The notes under the pieces were generated by a model. It was not told the DNA's origin. It saw only the letters and a program-made list of their open reading frames with translations, and made no database searches. This document shows, piece after piece, positions 44,490 to 56,859 of a stretch of 64,000 nucleotides of DNA. The DNA lies in the NCBI GenBank assembly GCA_034359265.1, contig CP136890.1, positions 55,359,501-55,423,500 of the forward strand. The letters run 5' to 3'. Origin of the DNA: Canna indica (taxonomy: Eukaryota > Streptophyta > Magnoliopsida > Zingiberales > Cannaceae). Within the stretch, counting starts at the first letter, position 1. Every line of letters begins with the position of its first letter. A program made the translations under genes and the position numbers.

Positions 44490-45870
44490 ACTCTCTTTTA
44501 CCAGTTTCGCCACTCCTTATACAGTCGAGCAGTCGAACTGAGTATGAAACGACTTCCTTGATCCTTTCTGTGGATCCATCTCTTCTTTCCTCTTCACCAG
44601 CCTTTTGACTTTGATATCAGATCGTATGGGTAGCACATGGGATCATCGGTGGGAGGACAGTGAACAGAAGTGAGGCACCCAGCCCCCGTCTTTAGTTGAT
44701 AATCAAGAGAGGAGCCCTGGAGTCATTGTGAATCCGTTGTCTCGGAAAGAGAAGCAAGCGAGGTAGGATTCAAGATATAGCTAAGGCTATGCCTTAAAGG
44801 AGTTTTCTTGCTTGCCAGTTGTTTAATTGCTTGCCTGCGCGAATAGAGCCTTAGTACGGTATTCCCATTGATTCCTGGAAGTGAAGAGAGTTTACTAGAG
44901 CAGAGAGAGAGGGAGCTCTTTCTCAGTATCTTCTTGTATCGGCTAGACCTGAAAGTTCTTGTTTTAGACTAGGCAAGGACAAAGAAGTAGAATTCGAAAT
45001 CAGCAGCATCAGCTGTATCAGATCTTTTCGTTGACGCGGGTTCTTCTATATTTTTGCACTGGTGGACCTAGGAGTTGAAAAAAGAGAGTGAGGCCAGAGC
45101 CCCATAGTGAAGTTGGATTGATTGCCCTAAGGCAGTAGTCTTCTTCCTTTCACGGGGAAGAGATAAGAAGAAAGTAGATCGATGAACTTCCAGTGTTGTT
45201 GATACGTATACCGCCCACGCCAACTAGTGATGTGAACCCTATCTAGGTCATAAACCCAATCCCCCCTCCCCTGGCCTTATCGTATCGATAGCAGCTCCCA
45301 TTGGGAAGAGAAATAGAAGAAATCCTAGGCCTGTCCATGGTTGACCCATGGCATTGCCATCAAGTATCTATGACCCCTGGCATTCACTTTACTCAGAAGA
45401 TCGCTTCAAGCAAAAAGAAGTGAGCTCTCAAGTCATGGGAGGCTCGCTACAGTGAATAAAGCGACGTAAGCGGGAGTCGATCCACAGGGAGAAGAGGTTA
45501 AGTAGGCGAAGGCAGGCTAGACTGGCTAAGGTCTTAAGGCAGTAGAGGGATATTGGTGAGTATATAGACTTTTGATGGTACTCACTTTCCCTTTGATTGC
45601 TGTCTTTTCGTTTTTTTTGAAAGAAGAGGTCGAGATCAGTATCTGAGGCTGGGACCTTAGTTTTGAAGCGGAATCAAGCTTTCAAAGACTTCGGACCCGG
45701 ATCAGCTCTCGATTCACTATCGGACCCGGCCCGTCTTCTACTTCTAGTTGAGTTGAAGTGAGGCTCCCTTGGTTGGACGATCAGTGGTAGCTGCTATAAG
45801 CAGCTCATGTCTCGTACTACGAATCAAAAAGTCGCAATAATAGAGATCTCTTTCCTCACCGAGTTTGCCG
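44490..45870. other. Mitochondrial-type spacer, no gene seen
   Basis: Balanced-GC sequence with many short GAAGAGAAG and CTTTC tracts, typical of mitochondrial spacers. No protein motif or structural RNA recognised. Confidence 0.45.
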
Positions 45871-45874
45871 GCCT

Positions 45875-45930
45875 GGGATGCGGATTCGAACCGCGTGGTT
45901 TATCGGCTGATCGATCTACCATTTGATCCC
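45875..45930 (-). tRNA. tRNA-like remnant
   Basis: On minus: GGGATCA at the 5' side and ATCCC at the 3' side can pair over 5 bp. GCGGTTCGAATCCGC forms a T-arm-like hairpin with the TTCGAAT loop, and ATCGATCAGCCGAT gives a 4-bp hairpin where an anticodon arm would be. The total is only 56 nt, too short for a standard tRNA, so it is a degraded tRNA or a tRNA-like processing element. The amino acid cannot be assigned. Confidence 0.35.
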
Positions 45931-48900
45931 GCGGGGAAAAAAAAGAGCAGGCGCACCCCGCTTTTGCGAAATTTCAATTAGAACTCGACTATGACCGGTA
46001 AAACAGGATTTCTTGCATAATTTAGGTAAATCAAAATGAAGATTGCAGGGTCTTTAGACACTTTACCGGCGGGGGAGGCGTAAGGAGGTTAAGTACTTCG
46101 TTTTGAACGACCACATTCGACGCGTCGACACTCGTAAACGAAACGAGCGTTCAAACAGACCAACTCCCCAGGGCCACGCATAGAGATCAGTGATAGACAT
46201 AACCTGGCACTACCAGTCGAATCAAAAAAACACTTCCAGCCAGCAACCACTCACCACTCGGGGGTAGGAGGAGGACTCAAAGTTCATATAAGAAAGGCAT
46301 GGGACAACCTTCTCTCTTAAGCCTTATCTCTCACCGGATTCGCTTTGTAGTCTCGTTCCAGCAGCTCGGAGCTCCGGGGAGCCGGGAAGGCATGCTTTAA
46401 CTTGAACAACTAGCGAGAGCGGGGAAGCTGCCGTGAAGTTCGTGTAATTACCCCCTTTTCTCTTTATACGCGAACTAAGTCAGTTCAGTTAGAACGGGTT
46501 GCCCGCTCAAATATCGTAGGGCTCCACCCTTTCTTGGAATGGTATAGGCCGCCCACATCTTCATTTTGAGAATATGGCAAAGCTATGCGACCCCCATTTC
46601 TTCAGCTAGTATGGCGCAGCGGGTCGGACTACGCAAGTCTTTCCGCTGGGAGCTCACGAGCGATCCCATCCTACCTACTTACTTATCGAATGAAACCCGG
46701 AAAAGGGAACGACGGAGCTGCGGGGGAAGTTTCCTGGGCAACGCCGCATAGAGATCATCGCTTTCCGTCCGCGGTTTTTTAGTAGCGAGCGAATGCGATA
46801 GTAGTTATGGAGGGAATTTGAGATATGAGCCGCATCCTCTCTCATTCAATTCCACTTGGAATAGGTCAGCCCTCTATTAGATACGATTCCTTATAAAAAG
46901 GAAGGGCCGGGGATATACTATGATCAAGGCTCCTCAGCACGACTTTCCCCCCTTCCTCTGGACGAGAACCCCTTTCCCCCCCGCATACCAACCTCCATCG
47001 CTATAGCTCCTTCGGACCCGCACTAATGCCTTATTGTGCTGTGCACTCGTCGCGTTCTATACCTAGTTAGCAAAGAAAAAAAGGATCCGTGTTGGCATGA
47101 CGTCGCTCTAGGTTGGAATCGACAATTGCCGGTGCGGGCCAGCATGCAAAATGATCCAAATTGGATTGCGAAGATTGTGTCTAATGCGCTGTCCATTGTC
47201 CTATTGCTAGCGCTTATGAACTCTTCAAGCGCGGAAATCTCGTAAATGATCAGCTTAGGTGTGCCCTTTAAGGTAACAAGGTTCCCAAGAAGGGTCAGAG
47301 AAGCGCACCCCGAAAGCATCCCTCTCTCCCCTCATCTACATGTGATTCCAGCGGAAAACTCTTGTTTCCAGTTCGGTCTGGGACTGATTTGCTAATGCCT
47401 TTCTTGCTTGGACTCAGTCTCCGTTTAGGAAGAGGAAAGAAGCCATGTGCAGTCAAAAAAGAGAGGTCATAACAAGGCCTCGCTTTTCGGAGCTGGGAGC
47501 AGCTCACACTATCCAACTTTCTTGCTACGCCATGAACAAAGAGTTCTTCACTCACTTTGAACCTCTTTCCTTTTCCTTTCCCAAGGAGTGAAACGGAAGA
47601 AAAGATAGAGGCTATTTATTACTGGCTCGATAGAGTATGGAAGGAAACTACTTAATAGAGTAAGGCCAACTACTCAAATGATAGTGATCGCTTTTCTGAT
47701 CACACCCAGGTGGTAGCGACTCTTGTTTAGCATGCCAACATGAATGGCTTCTTCTTTATCTTTTGATCTTCAAAAAAAAGCCCATTCTTCGAGCTCTCAC
47801 TCATAGATTCTGACTTACCTTGAGAGATTGACCATTTTTTTAGATAGCGTGGAATATCCTTTCTTGGTTGAAAGTGGCCTATCGCTCATGATAACCGTTG
47901 CCCTATTCGTTAAGGTCTCAGAGAGAGTCTGATTCTACTCTAGGTCCCTCCCGCATCTTGTAGATCCTAGTAGTTTTGATATATAATTGATGAAGACTCG
48001 ACGTGCGTGTCCGACTCACCACGTCTAGGATTTGCTGCTTCCAGGTATGAAATGTCTGGTTTGCTAGAACCAGGATGGACTCAAGTTCAAGTTCAGCTCT
48101 AACGATAGTCCGCGAGTGAAATACTTGGAACGAGAGGAACGTAGTAACTCGACTTGAAAGGACGAGCGGAAGCGGAATACAATACCTGCTGCGAGAGAAA
48201 GAAGGAGTGAAGAGGAAGGGTCAGGAATGAGACTGAGAAGGCTAGAGTGTAATACCTATTTCGAGTAGGAGAGAGGGGTGACAGGGTAAAGATGGAGTAA
48301 GGGGCGAAGTCGCTCTCTTTCCGTACCCTCGCCTACTAATTCACCGACGTTATCGATTTCTTAATTCTTAGTGGGAACTCATTATGTGAGAGAGGTGCTT
48401 CCTTTATGAAAGACCTTCCCTTCCTTCCACAACCGATGTATTCAATACCCATTTTTCTCATTATTTGAAGAACCTTTTCTATTTCTTTTTATATTCGATA
48501 TTCCTAATTGCTGTGGTACGGAACTACAATAAAAGGGCCGGAAAGCGCTGACAGTGAAGAAAAAGATCACTACCAATGTCCATTGTTGATAGGTGAATAG
48601 GATCCAATCCGGATCAAACCCCTTATCTTGCCTTCGTCGAAACCTGGTCCTATCTTTCCTGAACTAACGTCCAGCCTTTCCGGACATCCCAATCCCATAA
48701 TCTCGCTCTTTCATCAACCTATAGGTGCCCTGTATAAGATTAAGGCCGGCCCGACCAAAAAAAAACACACACGACCTTGTATCGGGTGATTATGGTGTGG
48801 TCATCGACCCCCGTTGGCTTTGCTGCAGCAGCACTCAAAGTGTAAGGGATCCCCCATTCAGAAAGGATAGGCTTCCCATCAAGGAGGTGCTTTCGCCTAT

Positions 48901-51900
48901 TACCAGGGATTCAATAGTCTGGTTTGATAGAACCAGGGGCAGGTGCACGAACGACAACTCCACATCTGATATCGGCCTCCACTGCACACTCGTTGACATA
49001 AAGCTACGTCGGTCGCTAGCTAGGCAAGCTCTACACGTGCCCTGACGCTAACTAACGCTACGTGCTACATATAGCTGAGTAAACTCCTGATCTGATAGTA
49101 GAGCATGTAAACATCAACCTACAGATTACGCAATAGCGCGAGCCCCTAGAAGCCTCTGGTGGAACCGCCTGATTGGGCAACACTTCCCGATTCCAGAAGG
49201 CCTAAGCCGAGTATGGTTTTTCAAAAACGGGATGAGGCCGTGGCTGAGACACTTTCTCCATAGCCGCAGAGCTTGACAGATAGTTCGTACGATAAAGAGG
49301 CTAAACGTACTATATGAGCTATCCGACCATTGGTGACGATCTCTTATATCGGATTCTCGAAACTTTCCTAGATGAGCAAATCGATCTGACGAGTGGATGA
49401 CATCATAAGTAAGATAGGATCATCCCTATATGATTTGGATGCTAGTTGACGAGCTTTACGAATCCGAGCGATGGTATTGTAAAAAACGCTTCCTAACAAC
49501 GTAAGGAATAGCGCGACGGAATTCCTATAGTCTCCAATCCAAGGTACTTGCTTACTCTTTATAGTATGGGGCGTATTACTATAAAAAGGAAGGGCCATTT
49601 TGCTTTGCTTACTCTTTCTACTTTATAGTAGGGGGCAACCTTTTGAACAAGCTTCCAGCAGCTAAGCAGCTAATAGGAGAACCTTTCATATGAATCTCTG
49701 TCACTTAAAAAAAAGGCTTAGGCCTGAAAAAAAGAGAATCGAATCAATGGCTGCAGATCGTGCCTTTATTGCAGCTCCAATTCCCATTCCTCGAACATAA
49801 GATCCGGCACCTTCCTCTCCAACAAAAAGAGCCATTCGCGGTACTCAATTTTGGCTTGCCCGAGCAGCCTTTCTTGCTCGGTCTTTTTCCACATCCGCTT
49901 CCTCCATATTCATTGCACTCACTGAACAAAAAGAATATTCAACCAACTATGATCCCATCTCAGTTGGCCCTTGCTTGACTACCTGGGAGTCGATAAAAAA
50001 AAGAACTGAATCCGGTCTGGAATCGATCCCCTTCGAGGTGGAAAAGAGCCCTCCCACTTTGGTCACATAGGGGCAGATATCTTGCTAAGTTGCCAGTTCT
50101 ATCCAATTCGTTCTCATCCACCTCAGTCACTGAAGACCTTGCCAAGCTTGTTCTCAGAGCAGGATTGGATGCTTTATTAAAGAAATTCAGAGTTCTTAGC
50201 CACTCTCCTGTCTTTTTTCAGACTAGTGAAAGAATTTCTCGCCTGTCGCCCGGTGAGGGTGGGACCTGATATCTTAGCTGCTGCTTCCTATGCACCTTCA
50301 TTTGCTAATAGCAAACAAGTAAACCCCTGCGCCTTTCGCTGAGCCGTTTTTTCCGACATTTGCTACATACTTTTTGACTTCTGCCAGACTTCACTAAAGC
50401 TACCTGACTTCCGAGTCGCCAAACAGAAACTATAGTCCCACTAGCTTAAATCAGTTCTGCTGAAACAAAGATCTTTTTCCCGGCTAAGCGTAAATAGAGT
50501 TCAGAGTCGACAACTTCGGCCTTTTCCTATTGCCCTTCCGACAACAGCTGAAATAGCTACGGTTATGGATTCCGATTCGACTCTATATACGCTTCTCTTC
50601 CGATTTTTTCACCATAGCTAATGGCCTCTTCCCTTCTACCGCTCCGTGGGTTTTCTTTTCCTTCGCGTAAACTATTTAGCTCGTACACTCTCTAAGCTCC
50701 TCTCCATAGCACGATAGGGATAGGTAGTTCACACCCGCGCCAAGCAAATTAGGGCATATCCAACAGTCAGGTCATCTCCTCGTATGCCAGTCCCGAGTTA
50801 TTCTATAGCTTTGCCAGTTCGAGTTCTAGTTGCCAGCTTTCGGTCTTTAGGCGAATCTACTGTTGAAAGCAAGCTCTTCAATATCTGATCTTCCCCAACC
50901 CAACCTCTCCTGTTGAAGCCAGTGAAGGTGACAGCATCCCGGATTCTAGAGCAAGCAAGTGTCAAACAAAAAAGCCAGGGAAGGAAAGATTTCTAGGATT
51001 TATAGGAAAGGAAGATATGAACGGAAGTGCAAGGCTCGACTTCAAATAAGAAGTGGGTTAGCCATCTTGTAGTGCTTCTTGCTTCCACTTCAAATACTCT
51101 CAACGTGAATTTTCTCAAGGAAGGGAAGTGAGAACAAGAAGCCAAGCCCCTCGAAGAAGCCTCTCGTGATCAAATATCAGCAGGCGACTCCTGGAACGCT
51201 CCTCATAGAGAATCCGTAGCCTGCTGAACCTTCAACCAAGAGAACAGAGCTGAGCTTGAACCAATAAAGTATATTCCAGATAGATAAGAGACCTTTTGCT
51301 CTCCAATCAAAATCCAACAATCTTCATTGGATTTGCCCCGATCACCTGGATCATTTTCCACCCACCAGCACCGACTCACTCAGGGGCTATTTCACTCTGC
51401 CACAGGTCGAAAAAGGGCTTTTGACTCCATGAAGGAAGACACGGGAGCCCTCACTCCGAAACTCTGCCTTCTTCAAATTGCAACCAAGGAGCGGTAGAAC
51501 ACCAGTTCTGACCCGTGACTATACAATAGGAGTCACCTGTCTAGGTATCGCTGCTTGACCTCACCCCAGGGGCACAACCTGCGACTCTCCATAGCCAATT
51601 GCAAACCTGTCAGGAACTTTTCACCAAGGAGCCAGGGGTACTCATTTTCTATGGGATGGTTGCTCATGCTTTTTCAGGGTTTTCAACCTGGTAGAGGCCT
51701 AGGACGACAGCAAGATGCAATGATGAGCCAAGACTTGTCAGACCCCATAGCAGAAAAAAGGGCCTAGGGTGAAAGGGCACCCAGGCCAATACAACTCCGA
51801 ATAAAGACCGGACTCTGCCCGACCACTTTATACCAAGTGGGATCATAGAGATCTGCATGATTGAAACCCAACATTAGATCCCATAGAGTCCCATCCCATT

Positions 51901-53090
51901 GGACTTTTTGTCGAGGGCGCCTCTCAGTCTCTTTATACTTAATCTTGGGCTGGGGACAGGCTAATCATTGACGAACCTTCGCCCACGTCTGTCTCCGAGT
52001 CAACTCGCAAACGGCGTAGGAGGCTTTCTCAAACCTCCTCTGTTTTCCTCCAAACCGGAGGGTCACAGGGGGATGTCCCAAGCTCTTGAAAGATATGAAC
52101 AACGGACCGGAGCTATGGTGGAAGAAAAAGTGGACATCAACGGGAAGTGAACCTAGAATCGTTCAAAGAAGCGCGTCATTCACACCAGTAGAACTATATA
52201 GAATTCATTTCTAAAGACATACATCGACATTTTCGCCTAGTCCTATAGCGACATGCCATGATTGGACCCTGCGCTGGTTGAGCATCGTTTGATCCTCTTA
52301 GAAGGAGTCAAGTCCGTGATACAAAAGCTACAAAAACTCCATCCGCAACTTGAATGAAAAGTCAAGTAAAAAAAGAAAGAGACTAACTAATCGGTGCAAA
52401 CTTCATCAGAACAGTCTCTGATTCAGACTGGATTTCGAACATAGTCCCCGTTCAACATATAAACCTATATCTTTGTCAACCACCTATAAAAAGGAAAAAG
52501 AATATTAGTCAAGGGGTTCTGTACGGAGAGAAAAAAAAAGAAAATGAGCTAATGGGAATATTGAAAGTTCATTTTTTTAGACAACTATGCTGACTATTCA
52601 ACTATCTGTTGTTTGCCCTCGCGGGGATACCTGCGCGGGAGAGGATACCTCTCATCTTTTTTGATTCCTATCATCATGCATTTTTGGATTGGCAAAAGTG
52701 CCATCCTCTTCTTTTGGAAGAGAGGAGGGACTCATATATGCCGACATAACAGAGGCGCCGCCCTTCCATATGGATCCTCGTGGATGTGGAAATCACACGT
52801 GTGTTAACCTCCAACTGTTCAGGAGGGGTCCCTTTTCTACCCGACGGGTGGTAAAGATGGGGGGACATCTCAAATTGGGTAAATGGCGACTCACATGACC
52901 CCGATTTTCTATTTGAAATAGTATAGACAATATGAAGAGGAATGGGGTCGATAGCAAATGGTTCAAAGAAGCGGTACGATTCCTAACCGATTTTTTGAAC
53001 TGACTCAATTCCTCTCTTCCCCTTTTTAGCCAACACCATCAACCTTGGGCAAAGCCAAAAATATGATGAATAGAAGGAGATCAGAAAGAT
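45931..53090. other. Mitochondrial-type spacer, no gene recognised
   Basis: Seven kilobases with only short frames (60-106 codons), such as 46,566-46,782, 47,023-47,319, 48,725-49,045 and 51,555-51,767. None shows a conserved motif and several overlap on both strands. The sequence looks like typical large angiosperm mitochondrial spacer. Short repeats such as CCTTATAAAAAGGAAGGGCC (46,890 and about 49,573) recur. No rRNA signature was seen. Confidence 0.5.
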
Positions 53091-53099
53091 ACGCGGACG

Positions 53100-53809
53100 A
53101 CTTGACCATAAGGTCGGATGTTTCCGTGAGCAGTAAGCAGCGGATCTCCCCTTTTTTGGGGGAAAGCTGGTGGCCCTTTTTGCGTGTTAATTCTTTCGAC
53201 GGGGCGGCCTGATTCGTTCGGTAGATCCGGTCGAGGTGGTTTTCGTTTACCAGCGCGTAGGTGGTCTAAGTTCCTATGACCGAGTCTTTCTGGCCCCTGT
53301 GAACATATTTTCTTAATGTATTAAAGAGGGCCTCTCTAACCGGTGAAAAGTGGTAGGTGTCCACTAACGGCTATTCCTGGCTCGGCTCCGATAACGCAAT
53401 TCCGGGAGGAGTCGGTAGTTGGGCACTGGATCCCTTCGGACCTGGAGAACGTGTGACGCAGGGTCGGGGTTTGGTGAACCAACAGGTCGCTCCTCTAGTT
53501 GAAGTATCGGGCCCCTTTTTCGTTGCCTAGGTTACACCTTCGGAATACCCCAGACGGGGATTTCGCTCTACTCCCCCCAATCTTCACTTTACGCCACGCC
53601 GACTCTCCGTCGTGGAATTAGACCAAGGGGAATCCCCATAGGACCCCGTCTCCCGTATCTTATCTTTCGCACGTAGGAGATCGAGACACAGCCTCAGGGC
53701 TATGGGGAAAGTAGATCGATTGCCCTAGATAGACAAACAACTACATAGAGGGTCTCTACAAGTCTATAAATAAGTTTCCAAAAATTGATCGGTAGTAGTC
53801 CGGTCGCAC
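53100..53809 (-). other. nad2: nad2 intron 2, 5' half (trans-splicing group II intron)
   Basis: The intron begins GTGCGACCGG at 53,809, directly after nad2 exon 2, matching the group II GUGYG start. In angiosperms nad2 intron 2 is split and spliced in trans, so no exon 3 is expected next to it; none is found here. The far limit is not visible and 53,100 is a rough choice. Confidence 0.55.
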
Positions 53810-54195
53810 CCGAACAATAATATTCCAGAGGGAAATGCACCTAAGATCAAATATTTCGAGCCGGCTTCCGTGGAAAATTCAGACTTTCTTTTTGATGCTG
53901 CGATCACATAAAAACATAAACTTTGAGGCTCAATAGCTAAATACATGGCAATTGAATCATGAGCCGGGATCATTAAGAGCATACTGCGAGTAGGAAGTTT
54001 AATTAATACAATTGATTCAGAAGCATCAAACCTCTCTTGTTCGAAAGAATTGAAACACATCGAAATGGTACCAGCCGTACTTAATAATGGAAGGATTTGG
54101 CAGAAATATGTAAAATTGTCCCTCCTAAAAAGATTATTCCGGAATAAATGGGCTATAGTTAGGAGAGGTGCGCCAGCGGCGAGCAGAAGCAAGGT
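53810..54195 (-). CDS. nad2: nad2 exon 2 (NADH dehydrogenase subunit 2)
   Basis: The frame reads LLLAAGAPLLTIAHLF, RDNFTYFCQILPLLSTAG, AMYLAIEPQSLCFYVIAASK and KSEFSTEAGSKYLILGAF, the second exon of mitochondrial nad2, a membrane proton-pumping subunit of complex I. Unedited codons stand where RNA editing normally changes the residue (for example Arg for Trp in LFRNNLF, Pro for Leu in QILPLL, Ser for Leu or Phe in FDASES). Length is about 386 bp, near the usual 392. No stop is inside the exon. If nuclear, it cannot make protein. Confidence 0.93.
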
Positions 54196-55430
54196 TATTA
54201 GATACCGAAGGAAAGCCCGGCCAGAACCACACGTGCAAGTTTCCCTGCATGTGGCTCGTCCGTGATAACTTCTTCGGATTTGCGTGAACTAGCGGACCGA
54301 TCACTAAGTGGGATGCTCCCTCCTGCATGAGCGAACCTTTTCAGAACTGGTTAGGAATGGGCGCCATTATCCCAGCCCGGATCCAGCCAGGTTCTATTGA
54401 TCATGTCCCCTTCCCAACAGTTTGACCTTGTCTTGGGGCGTCTTTGGCTTTACTCGATCAAGCCCGTCGGAAAAATCCAAGTCTTTCTCTTCCCGTCCCG
54501 GGTCATAGTGAGGCGGAGGTGCGTCCACAGAAGAGGAAATCGCAATGCATCTTGCTCAGCAGGCGTAGCTTGGAGTGGGAGTGTTGCGGGGGTAAGGTAA
54601 GGAAAGTGGCCTAAGAGAGGAAGCCAAACCAACCAGGGCCTATTGAGCGCAGCTAAGCTAATATGCGCCGGAGAAAGCTTACTACGGTCTATTCGGTCCG
54701 GAGCATTAGCATTGATTCCCCATAACGAATAGGCTAACTCTATCTCTCAATTGCCTATCCTGTGCTCGAGAAGGTCCCCCAGTTCCTCGGCTGCACCTCG
54801 AGGTGCATTTAGTTGTATAACTTTATACTCGGGATATTCCCCACTCCATGGCACCTTTCGCTCATCCATTCAGCCCGCCCCGCCCGTCTAGACGCGGCGC
54901 CCTTTCGCATTATCATCTACCGCCCTTTCTTTCCTCCCGTCCCTTCACGCATGAAGATCGTCGTATGTATGTTCGACTTCGGTTGCCGGTGCAATAGAAT
55001 AGGTAGGAGTACATTATGGCAGGATCAGTCACCTGGGCAAACCAACCCTCCTCCAAGAAGAATTGTGCTATGCCCCCCCGATATCCCTATAGAGCGAAAG
55101 AGCTGCCTGGTGATCCCTAGGTTGCAGCACGTCCGGTCGTTAACTCCTCGCGCCGCTGCCGCCGTTTCTAGGACCGACCGACGCCTCACCTGCACAGGTA
55201 CCTACGTAGCTCCGTGTCGGTCGCACATTCAACATAGCGTTCGGACTCATGTGCCTTCCAGAACCAGGGGAGTTCCCTTGCTCCTGCTGCGTACGATTAG
55301 CCAGCCTTGCGGCGGCAAAAGGATTAGGACGTCCCCCCATGCTAAGGTTCCCTGCGGTCCGGCCGCATTAGGTTAGGGAGCTGGGCGAGAATAGCTCCTC
55401 CGCATCCCAAGCGCGCTGCCCTCCTAGGCG
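54196..55430 (-). other. nad2: nad2 intron 1 (cis group II intron)
   Basis: This 1.2-kb interval between exons 1 and 2 ends with a clear group II domain V and VI. No maturase is inside. Open frames on the plus strand (54,813-55,376) are shadows without motifs. Confidence 0.85.
54224..54257 (-). ncRNA. Group II intron domain V
   Basis: The 34-nt hairpin GAGCCACATGCAGGGAAACT...GTGTGGTTC has the GAGCC/GGTTC base, the internal bulge and the GAAA tetraloop of domain V, the catalytic core of group II introns. Domain VI follows (54,196-54,222), then exon 2. Confidence 0.9.
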
Positions 55431-55622
55431 CGCAACACTAAGTAATCCAAGCCAACCCACATTACTGACTAACGGTGGATAATCATCTTTCTTAGAGGTA
55501 CTAAATACAACTCCATGAATGAGCAAAATGAAGGTTGCGTTAATGATAAAGATCTCTGGGGAAACCGCTAAAAAAAGATTGAACATGTGGGAGGGAGGAG
55601 AGATAACGAATTCTGCTTTCAT
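55431..55622 (-). CDS. nad2: nad2 exon 1
   Basis: The start ATG is at 55,622: MKAEFV, then FNLFLAVSPEIFIINATFIL, HGVVFSTSKK and SNVGWLGLLSVA. This is the N-terminus of mitochondrial NADH dehydrogenase subunit 2. The short stretch after MKAEFV (ISPPS) differs from what I expect and may reflect a small local change. The exon ends where the frame meets the intron 1 start (GTTGCGCGCC). Confidence 0.92.
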
Positions 55623-55694
55623 TTCCCCCGTCTTAAAAATCACAGAGTGACTTACGGAATGTCAAATCTTTCTCGACGCCGGCCAGGCCTAACA

Positions 55695-55928
55695 TCAAAT
55701 TGAAGGGGCCCACCTCCATAAAGCGCGAACCAACATCCGTGATACGAAAACGAAAATCAGAAGTAGGACCAAACTGAGAGTTAACAGCATAGACAAGGAT
55801 GGATTTCGCGCCACGGAATGAATCGAGGAACTTCGGACATTTCCAATACCGACAGCAGCTCCGGCTGAAGCAATTGTAGCAGCTCCGGCACCTATTCCAA
55901 TTAATCCTGATCTCGATAGAATTCCCAC
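55695..55928 (-). CDS. Chimeric atp9/cox2 open frame
   Basis: 78 codons. Residues about 9-39 ([20 protein letters not shown], then [16 protein letters not shown]) are the ATP synthase subunit 9 N-terminal half. After a short linker (SMLLTLS), residues about 53-71 ([18 protein letters not shown]) match the first membrane segment of cytochrome oxidase subunit 2. It ends WAPSI. It lies 70 bp upstream of nad2 exon 1 on the same strand. Fusions of this kind are known in plant mitochondria, some linked to male sterility; expression here is unknown. Neither parent protein is complete. Confidence 0.85.
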   Translation of the reverse strand: MGILSRSGLIGIGAGAATIASAGAAVGIGNVRSSSIHSVARNPSLSMLLTLSLVLLLIFVFVSRMLVRALWRWAPSI

Positions 55929-55970
55929 ATTATGTTGTATAAAGAATCCCTATGGGAAGGATTTTGGATA

Positions 55971-56676
55971 TCAAAAAAGACCCCCGTTCCAAAACGTCCT
56001 TTGTAGGTCTTTAAGATGATCAATTAAAGCTTCTTGAAATTCCTCGGTTATCAAAAAATTGGATAGCACGTCATCGATTCTTTTTTGTTGAACATTGGCC
56101 TTATGGCCAATGTTTAATAGATATGTGAGTTCCTTTCGGATAATCGAAGGAAGGTCCGAACCAGAAGAAGAGGGGGCCGGCTGCTCATTAGAAGGGCCGG
56201 CATCATCATTATGCGGAATGGCTGCCCCCTCAGCAGGATAATGGAGTGGTGGGGCTTGCTCCGGAAGATGGGGGTGATCCATTCTCAGAATCTCGGGCCG
56301 CCACTCCGCTCCCGAAGCCTGTAGGCTCACTTGAACTTCCAAAAATGAAAATAAGGCCTCGGAAATGCAACAGAATTTCCCACCAAGGTGGATTTTGATG
56401 AATAATATCATCAGGTCGTTGTACAAAAAATTGTGGAAGGGCTGCGCACACCGTAACCATCACACGTATGAGCTGCGGGTCCAACATGAGTTTTAGGAAT
56501 GCTAACATAAAAAACAAGAAATTCCTTTGTTTGAAAGTTGCCATGCAAGAGTAATGAAATTGATTTGACTGCTCCCGAGGATTTTCTTGGCCTTGGTTTT
56601 TCCAACGAAAGACATTAGGAACGGAATGTACCGGATTTTGAGCACGTAGAACCGAGACCCAGTAGAGTAATGCCAT
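55971..56676 (-). pseudogene. Mitochondrial ORF of unknown function, frameshifted
   Basis: Two overlapping minus-strand frames, 56,676-56,230 and 56,426-55,971, join at about 56,340: the first gives PEIHQNPPWW-like sequence and RGLIF, the second continues FLEVQVSLQASGAEWRPEIL, PLHYPAEGAAIPHNDDAGPS and a helical end (KANVQQKRIDDVLSNFLITE). The second part resembles hypothetical ORFs I associate with angiosperm mitochondrial genomes, often fused to different heads. Membrane-like residues lie near the first frame's middle (FLFFMLAFLKLML). No function known. Confidence 0.45.
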
Positions 56677-56859
56677 TCTATGGGGAGGACCCCGAACATA
56701 ATAGAAAGAATATCTCCTATATATATAGGAGAACCACTCTCACTTCTGCACTCTGGTTCCCAAATTCGACTGTCTATCGAGATCCTTCCGCAGATCTTCG
56801 AAAGAACAAAAAAACACTTTTTTCTTACTCAACGACTCGAACCGAGTGAATTCCATCCC

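Noticed and set aside
48725..49045. Candidate mitochondrial gene of 106 codons
   Set aside because: No recognisable motif, membrane segment or family resemblance; kept only as part of the spacer description.
51500..52150. Possible retroelement gene in the mitochondrial spacer
   Set aside because: I checked frames on both strands for reverse transcriptase, integrase and gag motifs and found none.
54813..55376. 187-codon plus-strand frame
   Set aside because: It lies antisense to nad2 intron 1, has no motif and a skewed composition.
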